DNA from: Andreprevotia lacus DSM 23236
Lineage (GTDB): Bacteria; Pseudomonadota; Gammaproteobacteria; Burkholderiales; Chitinibacteraceae
Reading direction: 5' to 3'
DNA: 64,000 nt
Assembly: GCF_900176275.1 (NCBI RefSeq)
Contig: NZ_FWXD01000002.1
Span: 106,917 to 170,916, forward strand
Position 1 is the first letter of the stretch. Every line of letters begins with the position of its first letter. The notes below the pieces were generated by a model. It searched no databases, was not told the DNA's origin, and was given only the letters and a program-made list of their open reading frames with translations. Positions 1-9,198 of the stretch are shown piece after piece. A program made the position numbers and the translations under genes.

Positions 1-11
1 AGACGCTGGCG

Positions 12-1829
12 GTGGCGCTGCGCCATCGCCAGACGCCATACCCGTTTACCGCATCGAACAAGTACCAGGGGCTGGTGAGTGCCGGCACGCTGACCCCGGC
101 CGCACTGCAGGTGGCCGCCAAGGAGGCACGGCGTTCACGCACCGATCTGGAAACGGTGCTGATGAACAACTTCCAGATCAAGCCCGCCCTGCTGGGGGCC
201 AGCTACGCGAGCTTTTATGGCGTGCCCTACGAGCCGTTCCGCGCTGATCGCGTCAAGCCGCTGGACCTGCTGCGCAACATCAAGCGCGAATTCGCCACCG
301 AGAATTGCTGGCTGCCCATCGAGGAAACATCGGCCGGCTTGCTGGTGGTCAGCCCCGACCCGGAAAAGGCCAAGGCCAGCCACACCATAGGCCACGTGTT
401 TCACGGCAAGAAAGTTGATTTGCGTGTCTGCACGGTGCAGGACTTCAAGCAGTCGCTCGACCTCTATTTCGGCAGCGAGGCGGCCATCGGCAGCGAGTCG
501 GTCGATGAGCTGCTGTCCGGCATGGATGATGATGAGGTCGAAGCCGTTTCCACCGAGGACATCTCGCTGGCGCAGGACAACGAGCTGGTCAAGCTGGTGA
601 ACCAGATCATCGTCGAGGCGAACAAGCTGGGCGCATCGGACATCCATATCGAGCCCTCGCCGGGCAACGAGAAAACCCGCATCCGCTTCCGCCGTGATGG
701 CTCGCTGATGCAATACCGCGATATCCCGGCTGCCTACCGCAATCCGCTGGTGACGCGGCTGAAGATCATGTGCGATCTGGACATCTCGGAAAAGCGCAAG
801 CCGCAGGACGGCAAGATCAAGTTCAAGAAATACGTGCCGGGCCTCGATATCGAGCTGCGCGTGGCCACGATTCCTACCGCTGGCGGGGTCGAGGACGTGG
901 TGATGCGTATCCTGGCCGCCGGCGAGCCGCTGCCGCTGGACAAGCTGGCGCTGTCGCCGCACAACCTGCACATGCTCAAGGACGTGATCAGCAAGCCCTA
1001 TGGCCTGTTCTTCGTCTGCGGGCCGACCGGTTCGGGCAAGACCACCACGCTGCACTCCATCCTCAAGTACCTCAATACCGAGGAAACGAAGATATGGACT
1101 GCCGAAGACCCGGTGGAAATCACCCAGAAGGGGCTGCGGCAGGTGCAGGTCAACGTCAAGGCCGGGCTGACTTTTGCCGGCATTATGCGCTCCTTTTTGC
1201 GGGCCGACCCGGACATCATCATGGTGGGCGAAATGCGCGATGCCGAAACCACCGGCATCGGCATCGAGGCTTCGCTCACCGGGCACCTGGTATTGGCTAC
1301 GCTGCATACCAACAGCGCGCCCGAATCCATCATCCGCCTGCTCGACATGGGCATGGACCCGTTCAACTTCGCCGATGCCTTGCTGGGCATCCTGGCGCAG
1401 CGGCTGGCCAAGCGACTGTGTGGCTGCAAGCAGCCCTACACGCCCAACCAGGATGAAGTGCGCCACTTGCTGAACGAATACTGCGAGGAATTGAAAAGCA
1501 CCGAGGCCTGGCAGCACGAGCCGGCGTATCCGGCCATCTACAAGGACTGGGTGCAGCGCTTTGGCAATGACAAGGGTGAGTTCACGCTCTACAAGCCGGT
1601 GGGCTGCGAAAAATGCGGTGACACCGGCTACAAGGGGCGGGTTGGCCTGCACGAGTTGCTGGTGGCCAGCGACGACGTCAAACGGCTGGTGCAGGAGCGC
1701 GCCCGCGTGCCGAAAATCCTTGCCAGCGGGCTGGACAGTGGCATGCGCACGCTCAAACAGGACGGCATCGAAAAAGTACTGGGCGGTCTGACCGACATGG
1801 CGCAGGTGCGCGCCGTATGCATCAAATAA
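12..1829 (+). CDS. GspE/PilB-family secretion or pilus assembly ATPase (5' end uncertain)
   Basis: Hexameric cytoplasmic ATPase of the type II secretion / type IV pilus class, which powers assembly of a pilus or pseudopilus. Residues about 30-170 form an N-terminal GspE/MshE-like domain. The ATPase core has Walker A GPTGSGKTT at about 337-345 and the Asp box/Walker B stretch RADPDIIMVGEMRD at about 397-410, followed by ATLHTNSA. A Cys pair (CGC near 475, CEKCG near 533) forms the C-terminal zinc-binding motif of PilB/GspE. The frame stays open to base 3, so the GTG at 12 may not be the true start and the gene may be 5' truncated by the window. No other pilus or secretion genes follow; the next gene encodes an HD-GYP protein 69 bp downstream on the same strand. 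Whether it serves a pilus or a secretion system cannot be told. Confidence 0.88.
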   Translation: MALRHRQTPYPFTASNKYQGLVSAGTLTPAALQVAAKEARRSRTDLETVLMNNFQIKPALLGASYASFYGVPYEPFRADRVKPLDLLRNIKREFATENCWLPIEETSAGLLVVSPDPEKAKASHTIGHVFHGKKVDLRVCTVQDFKQSLDLYFGSEAAIGSESVDELLSGMDDDEVEAVSTEDISLAQDNELVKLVNQIIVEANKLGASDIHIEPSPGNEKTRIRFRRDGSLMQYRDIPAAYRNPLVTRLKIMCDLDISEKRKPQDGKIKFKKYVPGLDIELRVATIPTAGGVEDVVMRILAAGEPLPLDKLALSPHNLHMLKDVISKPYGLFFVCGPTGSGKTTTLHSILKYLNTEETKIWTAEDPVEITQKGLRQVQVNVKAGLTFAGIMRSFLRADPDIIMVGEMRDAETTGIGIEASLTGHLVLATLHTNSAPESIIRLLDMGMDPFNFADALLGILAQRLAKRLCGCKQPYTPNQDEVRHLLNEYCEELKSTEAWQHEPAYPAIYKDWVQRFGNDKGEFTLYKPVGCEKCGDTGYKGRVGLHELLVASDDVKRLVQERARVPKILASGLDSGMRTLKQDGIEKVLGGLTDMAQVRAVCIK

Positions 1830-1898
1830 ACAGGCAGGGCACGCAGCCGGTTCACGCCGGCATGGCGTGCACCGGCAAGCACGGATGGAGGGGCAGAC

Positions 1899-3479
1899 AT
1901 GGATGATCTGCGCGAACAACTGGCGGCAATGCTCGATATCGGCGTTGCCCTGTCGGGCGAGACCGACATCAACCGCTTGATGCAGCGCATCCTCGATGCG
2001 GCGCGCGAGCTGGTGCAGGCCGATGCCGGTACGCTGTACAGCGTGACCGAAGATCACAAGCTCAAGTTCGAGATCGTCATCACCGAATCGCTGGGCATAC
2101 GGCTGGGTGGCACTTCGGGGGCGCCGGTGCATTTTCCTCTGATCCCGCTGATTTACGAGGATGGCGCACCCAACCACAACAATGTGGTGGCGTCCGCGGT
2201 GAACCAGAACCGCACCATCAACATCGATGATGCCTATAGCGAGGCCGGCTACGATTTTTCCGGTACCAAGCGTTTCGATGCGGCCAATGGCTATCGCTCG
2301 CAATCCTTCCTGTGCGTGCCGATGAAAAACCACGAGGGCGAGGTGATCGGTGCGCTGCAGCTCATCAACGCGCACGATGCCAACGGCCGGGTCATCGGCT
2401 TTACCAGCGAGCACCAGCATCTGGTCGAATCACTGGCCTCGCAGGCGGCGATTGCGCTGACCAACCGGCAGCTGATCCATTCGCTGGAGCAACTGTTCGA
2501 AGCCTTCATCGGCCTGATCAACCTGGCCATAGACGACAAATCACCGTATACCGGTGGCCATTGCCAGCGCGTGCCCGAGCTGACCATGCTGATTGCCGAT
2601 GCCGCCGACCGCGCGCGCGAAGGCCCGCTGGCCGACTTCCGCATGACCGAGCGCGATCGCTACGAACTGAAGATTGCCGGGCTGCTGCACGATTGCGGCA
2701 AGGTCACCACGCCGGTGCACGTGGTCGACAAGGCCACCAAGCTGCAAACCATTTTTGACCGCATCGAGCTGATCGACACCCGTTTCGAAGTGCTCAAGCG
2801 CGAGGCGGAAATCGCCTGCCTCAAGGGCGCGCTGGCCGACAGCGACTACCAGCAGCTGCTGGCCGAGCTGGATGACGAGCGCAGCTTCCTGCGCCAGATC
2901 AATGTTGGGGGCGAATTCCTGCGCGACGAGGCGGTCGAGCGCGTGCGCACCATTGCCAAGCGTAGCTGGCGCGGCCCGGATGGCCAACCCCGGCCGCTGC
3001 TGACCGAGGACGAGATCGAGAACCTGTGCATCCGCAAGGGCACGCTGACCGATGCCGAGCGGCAGATCATCAATCACCACATCGAAGTCACCATCCAGAT
3101 GCTGGAGGCGCTGCCGTGGCCCAAGCACCTGACGCGCGTGCCCGAATATGCTGGTGGCCACCACGAGCGCATGGATGGCAAGGGCTACCCGCGCGGGCTC
3201 AAGCGCGAGCAGATGAGCGTGCAGGCGCGCATGATGGGCATTGCCGACATCTTCGAGGCGCTCACCGCGCGCGACCGGCCGTACAAGGAAGGCATGAAGC
3301 TGTCGCAGGCGCTGACCATCCTGGCGCGCATGTGCAAGGACCAGCACATCGATCCGGACCTGTTCGACGTGTTCGTGCGGCAGAACGTGTGGAAGGACTA
3401 CGCCGACCTGTTCCTCAACCCCGCGCAGATCGACGCGGTGGACATCGAGCCGGTGCTGGCGATCGCGCGCGGTGATTGA
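1899..3479 (+). CDS. GAF domain / HD-GYP cyclic-di-GMP phosphodiesterase
   Basis: Predicted soluble enzyme of 526 residues that hydrolyses cyclic di-GMP. Residues about 20-190 read as a GAF sensory domain. The HD-GYP domain follows: GHCQRVPEL, the metal-binding pair in LLHDCGK near residue 265, HHIEVT, GGHHERMDGKGYPRGL (GYP near residue 429) and ADIFEALTARDRPY. An insertion of roughly 90 residues rich in charged helices lies between the HD and the HH motif. ATG at 1899 follows a GGAGGGG ribosome-binding site. It probably forms a transcription unit with the upstream ATPase gene, fitting c-di-GMP control of a surface appendage; that link is inference. Confidence 0.9.
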   Translation: MDDLREQLAAMLDIGVALSGETDINRLMQRILDAARELVQADAGTLYSVTEDHKLKFEIVITESLGIRLGGTSGAPVHFPLIPLIYEDGAPNHNNVVASAVNQNRTINIDDAYSEAGYDFSGTKRFDAANGYRSQSFLCVPMKNHEGEVIGALQLINAHDANGRVIGFTSEHQHLVESLASQAAIALTNRQLIHSLEQLFEAFIGLINLAIDDKSPYTGGHCQRVPELTMLIADAADRAREGPLADFRMTERDRYELKIAGLLHDCGKVTTPVHVVDKATKLQTIFDRIELIDTRFEVLKREAEIACLKGALADSDYQQLLAELDDERSFLRQINVGGEFLRDEAVERVRTIAKRSWRGPDGQPRPLLTEDEIENLCIRKGTLTDAERQIINHHIEVTIQMLEALPWPKHLTRVPEYAGGHHERMDGKGYPRGLKREQMSVQARMMGIADIFEALTARDRPYKEGMKLSQALTILARMCKDQHIDPDLFDVFVRQNVWKDYADLFLNPAQIDAVDIEPVLAIARGD

Positions 3480-3602
3480 CCGCGCCATCTGCAGCTGAGC
3501 CTGATGCAGGAATTAACCAAGCACGATGATGGAAACCGACATCGCCAGCCGGGGCGGGGCTGTTTACACTGAACTGTAACTTAGCCCGTCGTGCCGCCCG
3601 AT

Positions 3603-4817
3603 ATGGACCAACCTTCATCGCTGTTCAAGAACCACAATTTCTTCCTGCTCTGGCTGGCCAGCGTGGTCGGCAACTTTGCGCTCGCCGTCGCGACCATTGC
3701 CGAGACCTGGTACGTGGTGAAAACGCTGGGCGCCAAGGAGCAGCTGGGGCTGGTGATGATTGCCGGCTCGGTGCCGCGCATCGTGCTGATGCTGTTCGGC
3801 GGCGTGGTGGCCGACCGCATGAAGCGCAGCCGCATCATCCTCGGCTCGCTGGGGCTGCGTGTGCTGTTGATGTTCGCGCTGGTGGGCCTGCTGATGCAGG
3901 GCTGGCTGGATATCTGGGTGATGACGGGCTTTGCCTTCATCTATGGTGCGCTGGATGCGTTCTTCTGGCCGGCGCGCGATGCGCTGCTGCCAGGGCTGGT
4001 GAACACCAATGACCTGACCCGCGCCAATTCCATCATGCTGACCACCAACCAGATCGGTCTGGTGTTCGGCCCGGTACTGGGTGGCGCCTTGCTGGCGCTG
4101 GTCAGCTATGAATGGGTGTTCTCGATTACCGGCGTGCTCTTGTTGGTGGGCGTGTGCTGTATCGGCCTGATCAAGGAGGCCGACGTGGTGAGCAGCGGTG
4201 CGCGCCGCCACATCCTGCACGAGCTGCTGGAAGGCCTGCAGTACGCCATACGTACCCCCGTGTTGCTCAGCCTGATGCTGATCTACGCCATTGCCAATCT
4301 GCTGTTCATGGGTCCGCTGGGCCTGGGCATCCCGATTGTCGTGACCGACCACCTGCACGGCGAGGCCAGTACGCTGTCCTACCTGCAAAGCGCGTTTGCC
4401 GTCGGCATGGTGCTGGGCGGTACCTTGCTCACCATCTACCCGCCAGTGAAAAAACGCCTGCTGATGATCGCGCTGGTGATTGCGGTCGAAGGCGTGCTGC
4501 TGGGCCTGCAGGGCCACACCTACTGGCTGTGGGCCGCGCTGGTGCTGCAGTTCCTGCTCGGCTTCGGTGTGGTCAGCAACAATGTGCCAATGATGTCGCT
4601 GCTGCAGCAATACACCGACCGCGACAAGATCGGGCGTGTGATGAGCCTGAATACCGTCGCATCGATGGGGCTGAGCCCGATCTCGTATGCCATGGTGACC
4701 TCGCTGCTGTCGCTGCATGTCGAGATCAAATGGATCATGCCGGTATTCGGCCTGACCATGTCGGTGCTGATGCTGGCGATGGTGGCGCGCATGCCCACCA
4801 TCCGGCAGGTAGACTGA
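3603..4817 (+). CDS. MFS transporter, EntS/MFS_3-like exporter
   Basis: Inner-membrane protein of 404 residues with about 12 hydrophobic segments. The N-terminus (FLLWLASVVGNFALAVA) and the loop GGVVADRMKRSRII between TM2 and TM3 match the MFS signature G-x3-D-R-x-x-R. Similar proteins (MFS_3, EntS class) export siderophores, drugs or small metabolites; the substrate here is unknown. I prefer ATG 3603 over the in-frame GTG at 3591 because it sits directly before the cytoplasmic leader of the first membrane helix. It is monocistronic, with a hairpin just after the stop codon. Confidence 0.85.
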   Translation: MDQPSSLFKNHNFFLLWLASVVGNFALAVATIAETWYVVKTLGAKEQLGLVMIAGSVPRIVLMLFGGVVADRMKRSRIILGSLGLRVLLMFALVGLLMQGWLDIWVMTGFAFIYGALDAFFWPARDALLPGLVNTNDLTRANSIMLTTNQIGLVFGPVLGGALLALVSYEWVFSITGVLLLVGVCCIGLIKEADVVSSGARRHILHELLEGLQYAIRTPVLLSLMLIYAIANLLFMGPLGLGIPIVVTDHLHGEASTLSYLQSAFAVGMVLGGTLLTIYPPVKKRLLMIALVIAVEGVLLGLQGHTYWLWAALVLQFLLGFGVVSNNVPMMSLLQQYTDRDKIGRVMSLNTVASMGLSPISYAMVTSLLSLHVEIKWIMPVFGLTMSVLMLAMVARMPTIRQVD

Positions 4818-4827
4818 TTGCGGGCTT

Positions 4828-4856
4828 GGCAGGCCGCCGATTAGCGGCGGCTTGCC
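4828..4856 (+). terminator. GC-rich hairpin after the MFS gene
   Basis: Inverted repeat GGCAGGCCGCC / GGCGGCTTGCC with a 7-nt loop starts 11 bp after the stop codon. There is no clear T-run, so it may be a weak or Rho-assisted terminator. Confidence 0.4.
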
Positions 4857-4920
4857 ATCGTCATGCTGTAATCTGTTGCGGATTTAATACCGGCCTGTTT
4901 GTTTAACGAGCCGACCCGCG

Positions 4921-6570
4921 ATGTTCACCCTCAAGAACGCAGCACTGTTGTGCCTGCTGGCCGCCGCGCTGGCTGCCTGCAACAGCAGCAGCAACAGCAG
5001 CCCCAACAACGACGTCAAGCCCAGCCCTACAGCCGGCCCGGTGCCAACGGCAACGCCCACACCGTCGCCCGTGCCGGTCTATTACCAGACCAAGACCCCC
5101 TATCAGCCACAGCAGGATGCCGCGACCTACGAGGCCGCGCCGGCCGGTTATACGCCGGTGTACACCGAGCTGCTGGCGCGCCACGGTTCGCGCGGGCTGT
5201 CCAGCCTCAAATACGATCTGGCGGTCTACAACATGTGGAAGAAGGCGTCAGACGACGGCGCGCTGACACCGCTGGGCCAGCAACTGGGCCCGGACGTACT
5301 CAAGATCATGAAAGCCAATTTCCTGCTGGGCTATGGCGTGAACGGCATTTCCACGCCGGGCTATGGCAATGAAACGCAAACCGGCATCCGCGAGCACCAG
5401 CAACTGGCGGTGCGCCTGCAGAGCCGTCTGGCCGGGTACTGGAAGCAGGTGGGCGATGCGGCAGCCAGCAAGCCGCGCCAGATCGTTGCGGTGACGTCGG
5501 GCGTGGACCGTGCGGTGGATAGCGGCGCGTTCTTCGTCGCATCGCTGACCAAGGCGCAGCCCAACCTGGCCGGCCTGATCACCTATCCGGCCGCCCCGGC
5601 GCCGTATCCGGTCAGCAAGCCCGTGGTGCAGAAAGACGGCACCAACCGCTTCCTGCTGTATTTCCACAAGCTGGTGGCCAAGACCGATGAAGTGACCAAC
5701 ACGGCCGACCCGCTGTACCAGACCTATCAGGACAGCCAGGCATATCAGGCCTATAACACCAGCGACGCAGACCAGCTGGCGCTGCAGGCCGGCGCCGTGG
5801 CCGATCCGGCCGTGCAGACTGCCGGCCGCGCCGTGCTGGAACGGCTGTTCTCCAAGACATTCGTCGACAAGATTGCCAACGGCACTTACAGCTTCAGCAA
5901 TACCGGTTCGTTCACCTATGCCAGTGACGACGGCAAGTTCACCAGCACCTTGAGTGGCGACGGCAAGACCGGCATTGCTTCGGCGGGTGATGCCGGCGCG
6001 TTGTTGTATGAGCTGTATTCGATTGCGCCGGCCATGAAGGATGAAGCGGGCGTCGATTTCACTGCCTACATGCCGGCCGAGCAGGCGCAGGTGTTTGCGC
6101 AGGTGAACGACACCGCCGACTTCTACAGCAAAGGCCCGGGCATGGTGGAGAAGGGCAGCGTTACCTGGAAAATGGCGCAAATCCTGCAGGATGATTTCTT
6201 CAACGAAGTCGATGCCATTGCCAAGGGCGATCTGTCGCACGCGGCCAAGCTGCGCTTTGCTCATGCCGAGATCACCATTCCGTTTGCCTCCATCATGGGG
6301 CTGAAGAACGTGCTGCTGCAGCAGCCCAAGGCCACGGCGTATCGCTACAGCAACAACCCGTGGCGTGGTGCCTATGTATCGCCGATGGCGGCCAATATGC
6401 AGTGGGATGTTTACAGTGACGGCAAGGGCGGCCTGCTGGTGAAGATGCTGTACAACGAGCAGGAAACCGACTTCAAGGCCGCTTGTGACAGCGCCAAGAT
6501 CAGCGCCACCAGCCATTTCTACGACTACGGCAAGCTCAAGACCTGCTACGGGCATATCGCCAGGCCCTGA
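4921..6570 (+). CDS. Histidine-type phosphatase lipoprotein (MINPP-like, candidate phytase)
   Basis: Predicted lipoprotein of 549 residues: a signal peptide ends in the lipobox LAAC (Cys20), followed by a Ser/Asn/Pro/Thr linker rich in PTP repeats (about 21-60). The histidine phosphatase (branch 2) domain has the nucleophile motif RHGSRG at 87-92. The C-terminal proton-donor motif is HAE at 448-450 rather than HD, which is the signature of multiple inositol polyphosphate phosphatase (MINPP) enzymes. The likely activity is removal of phosphate from inositol phosphates or other organic phosphates at the cell surface. It is monocistronic, with its own terminator downstream. The MINPP assignment rests on these two motifs and the length. 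Confidence 0.82.
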   Translation: MFTLKNAALLCLLAAALAACNSSSNSSPNNDVKPSPTAGPVPTATPTPSPVPVYYQTKTPYQPQQDAATYEAAPAGYTPVYTELLARHGSRGLSSLKYDLAVYNMWKKASDDGALTPLGQQLGPDVLKIMKANFLLGYGVNGISTPGYGNETQTGIREHQQLAVRLQSRLAGYWKQVGDAAASKPRQIVAVTSGVDRAVDSGAFFVASLTKAQPNLAGLITYPAAPAPYPVSKPVVQKDGTNRFLLYFHKLVAKTDEVTNTADPLYQTYQDSQAYQAYNTSDADQLALQAGAVADPAVQTAGRAVLERLFSKTFVDKIANGTYSFSNTGSFTYASDDGKFTSTLSGDGKTGIASAGDAGALLYELYSIAPAMKDEAGVDFTAYMPAEQAQVFAQVNDTADFYSKGPGMVEKGSVTWKMAQILQDDFFNEVDAIAKGDLSHAAKLRFAHAEITIPFASIMGLKNVLLQQPKATAYRYSNNPWRGAYVSPMAANMQWDVYSDGKGGLLVKMLYNEQETDFKAACDSAKISATSHFYDYGKLKTCYGHIARP

Positions 6571-6619
6571 TCTCCTGCCTTTCAGCACCACAGCGTTTCA
6601 AACGGCTGTGGCACCAAAG

Positions 6620-6658
6620 CGCCCCGATTCTTGCAACTTGCAGGAGCGGGGCGTTTTT
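6620..6658 (+). terminator. Rho-independent terminator after the phosphatase gene
   Basis: Stem CGCCCCG (6620-6626) pairs with CGGGGCG (6647-6653) and is followed by TTTTT. Confidence 0.75.
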
Positions 6659-6783
6659 CATGGGCATCGGGCGCTGTTGCTGCATTCACAGCGCATGCCG
6701 AAAATTGCCCGATCCGCGCCAGTGCAGAATAGAATCTCGCCATAACGGGGCCAAAGAGCACCCGCAAATTACAGAGGATGGAG

Positions 6784-9024
6784 ATGAAACTGCGCCGGTT
6801 TTTACTGGTCGCGGCTTTGGCGTTCGCGTCGTTTTCGGCGCGTGCACAGCCGTTGATCGTCGGTTATTTCCCTTTCTGGGCCAGCTACAGCCACGGCGCG
6901 GCCCTGTCCGACGCCCCAGTGGAAAAGCTCACCCACCTGGTCTATGCCGTGGCCAGCCTGCAGCCGGATGGCAGCGTGACTTCGGGCGATTTCTTTGCCG
7001 ACCAGGTACGCGTGCACGCCGGTGATGACAACCAGCTCTATCGTGGCAACTACGCGCTGATCCCGCAGCTCAAGGCACGCAATCCGCGGCTCAAGGTGTT
7101 GTTGTCGGTGGGTGGCTGGGCGCGTTCCACCCATTTTTCCGATGTCGCTGCCGATGGTGGCAAGCGTGCGCGCTTCGTCGCGACCGCGCTGGCGATGATG
7201 GACAAGCACGGTTTCGATGGCATCGAGTTCGACTGGCGCTTTCCTGTCGTCGGCGGGGCTGAGGGCACCGGCAAGCGGCCGGATGACCTCGCCAACTACC
7301 GGTTGCTGATGCATGAAATGCGCCAGGCATGCGACGCGCGCAAGCGGCCGTGCACGCTGTCGCTCACCCTCAGCCCGCAGGCATCGATGCGGCCCGGCTG
7401 GCGCGGTGCCGACCTGTTCCGCGATGTGGACTTTGCCACCCTGATCGCATCTGATTTCTACGGCGAATGGAGTACCAGCACCGGCCACAAGTCGCCGCTG
7501 CTGCCCGATCCCGCCCATCCCGGCCCCAGCGTGGCCGGCGCCGTGGCCGATCTGAAGGCCGGTGGGGTGGATACCGGCAAACTGGTCTTGCTGCTGCCCG
7601 CACAGGGCGCGAGCTGGCTGGGCGTGCCGCCGACCAATCATGGTCTGTATCAGCCCTTCAAGGGTGTGCCCTTTGGCACTTGGGATGCCGACAAGAACAA
7701 GCCCACCGGCCTGTTCACCTACAACGAAATCACCAAGCTGGATGCGGCTGGCGGGTTTGAGCGCAACTGGGATGACGTGGCCAAGGCCGAAACGCTGTAC
7801 CAGCCGCAAACCGGCCAGCTGATCTCTTTCGAGAGCCCGCGTGCGCTGGCGGCGAAGCTCGAATTCATCGACCAGCAAGGGCTGGCTGGCGTCGGGCTGT
7901 GGGAAACCAGCAGCGATGCGCCGGGTGATGCCGCCTTGCTTGAGCAGGCATGGCGGCATTACCACCCGTGGCTGGCACGCTGGGCATCAGTGCGCGAGCA
8001 TGCCGGCAGCTGGCTGCCGTGGCTGGGAGCGGCATTGGCCGGGCTGCTGGCAGCCGGCCTGCTGTTCTGGCGCTTGCAGCGCCGTGGCCTGCGGCAGCTG
8101 GAGCATGCACAGCACGCCCGATTGCTTGAAACGCTGAACGTGCTGCCCGACCAACTGCTGCTGGTAGCGCAGCAGGTGGTGCGCGCCAAGGCGCGCTGGC
8201 CCGACCGGCTGCCGGTTGTTGATGCCGAGCAGCTTGATCTGGTGGCCAGCAGCAGCCTCGCCATTCGTCACCAGCTGCTGCCGCTGGCGGCAGCAATCGC
8301 GCCAGACGCGGTGCGCGAAACCCCGACGCGGCGCGATGCGCTGCTGGAACTGGAGCGCTTTACCCGCCAGCTGTCCGAGCAGCGCAGCCTGGAACGCATG
8401 CTGGAAACCATGCTGCGTTTCGTGGCTGACGACGAGCGCGTGTGCGAGGCCACCCTGCTGGAGGAAGAAACGCAGGAAGCGCCCTCTGGCGATTTGCTGC
8501 AGCTGGATGCAACGCGCACTGCCGCCACGGTGCGGCATGCGTCGTTTGCCGATTATGGTGTGGCGCTGCGTTTTCACACCGAGCTGTCGGACGAGGAAGA
8601 AGTCTATTTCCGCAGTCTCGCCAACCAGCTGGTACTGGTGCGCCAGCAATTGCACGAGCTGGCGCGCCAGCCGCAATTGCTGGCCGAGTTGTACGAGATT
8701 GCCTACCGGCGCGAAAAGCTGCATTTCATCCGCGCTGACAAAGGCTACAGCGGCATTTATGCGTCGGATCTGGCTGCGCCGCACTATGTGACGCTGCGAT
8801 TGCGCGCAATACGGCTCTACTTTGGCGAGCTGGTGCAGGTGCATCGTTCCTACCTGGTGCGCCCCAAATCGGTCAGCGGTTACCGGCGCGGCGCCGGTGG
8901 CGGCATGGAGCTGGTGATTGCCGGGCAGGGCGTGCCGGTGGCGCGCACCTATCTGCCGCAGCTCAAGCGGCAATTCCCGGCCTGGTTCCGTACCGAAGTG
9001 GCTGCAGCGGCCTGCAGTTCATGA
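6784..9024 (+). CDS. Membrane one-component regulator: degenerate GH18 sensor fused to LytTR DNA-binding domain
   Basis: A 746-residue protein. A signal sequence (1-22) leads to a periplasmic GH18 chitinase-like domain (about 25-400) with the strand motifs VGYFPFW and LLSVGGW. The catalytic motif DGxDxDWE reads DGIEFDWR at 145-152: the proton-donor Glu is Arg and the middle Asp is Glu. The usual MxYD strand-6 motif reads ASDFYGEW. A transmembrane helix follows (about 410-430), then a cytoplasmic linker of about 200 residues with coiled-coil or GAF-like character, and a C-terminal LytTR domain (about 640-740, with LVQVHRSYLVR and VPVARTYLPQLK). It should bind chitin fragments or a related glycan without cutting, and regulate transcription directly from the membrane. 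ATG 6784 is chosen over 6778 because AGAGG at 6773-6777 is correctly spaced for it. Domain calls are firm; ligand and targets are inference. Confidence 0.85.
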   Translation: MKLRRFLLVAALAFASFSARAQPLIVGYFPFWASYSHGAALSDAPVEKLTHLVYAVASLQPDGSVTSGDFFADQVRVHAGDDNQLYRGNYALIPQLKARNPRLKVLLSVGGWARSTHFSDVAADGGKRARFVATALAMMDKHGFDGIEFDWRFPVVGGAEGTGKRPDDLANYRLLMHEMRQACDARKRPCTLSLTLSPQASMRPGWRGADLFRDVDFATLIASDFYGEWSTSTGHKSPLLPDPAHPGPSVAGAVADLKAGGVDTGKLVLLLPAQGASWLGVPPTNHGLYQPFKGVPFGTWDADKNKPTGLFTYNEITKLDAAGGFERNWDDVAKAETLYQPQTGQLISFESPRALAAKLEFIDQQGLAGVGLWETSSDAPGDAALLEQAWRHYHPWLARWASVREHAGSWLPWLGAALAGLLAAGLLFWRLQRRGLRQLEHAQHARLLETLNVLPDQLLLVAQQVVRAKARWPDRLPVVDAEQLDLVASSSLAIRHQLLPLAAAIAPDAVRETPTRRDALLELERFTRQLSEQRSLERMLETMLRFVADDERVCEATLLEEETQEAPSGDLLQLDATRTAATVRHASFADYGVALRFHTELSDEEEVYFRSLANQLVLVRQQLHELARQPQLLAELYEIAYRREKLHFIRADKGYSGIYASDLAAPHYVTLRLRAIRLYFGELVQVHRSYLVRPKSVSGYRRGAGGGMELVIAGQGVPVARTYLPQLKRQFPAWFRTEVAAAACSS

Positions 9025-9083
9025 AGCGGCTGATGCCGGATTTTTTATTAAGCAATTGAATTTATTGAATAATTGTTCTTGGC

Positions 9084-9112
9084 GCCTGCCGTTCGTGAAT
9101 TGAACGACAGGC
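9084..9112 (+). terminator. Hairpin between the GH18-LytTR gene and the deacetylase gene
   Basis: GCCTGCCGTTC (9084-9094) pairs with GAACGACAGGC (9102-9112) with one mismatch, followed by a C-run and TTTT. It could be a terminator for the upstream gene or part of the regulatory region of the deacetylase. The preceding 9025-9083 is AT-rich and contains CAATT...AATTG repeats. Confidence 0.45.
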
Positions 9113-9198
9113 CCCCCGTTTTATCGTGTGGTGCGCTGGCATAGTGGCGCTGCGGATCGCTGAGTCCGCCAAAGACTACAGATGGACGGAGAACCGAA

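Noticed and set aside
135-2420. 761-codon open frame on the minus strand opposite the ATPase and HD-GYP genes
   Set aside because: It runs against two well-recognised genes and its translation has low-complexity, His/Gln/Arg-rich composition with no domain; a GC-rich antisense shadow.
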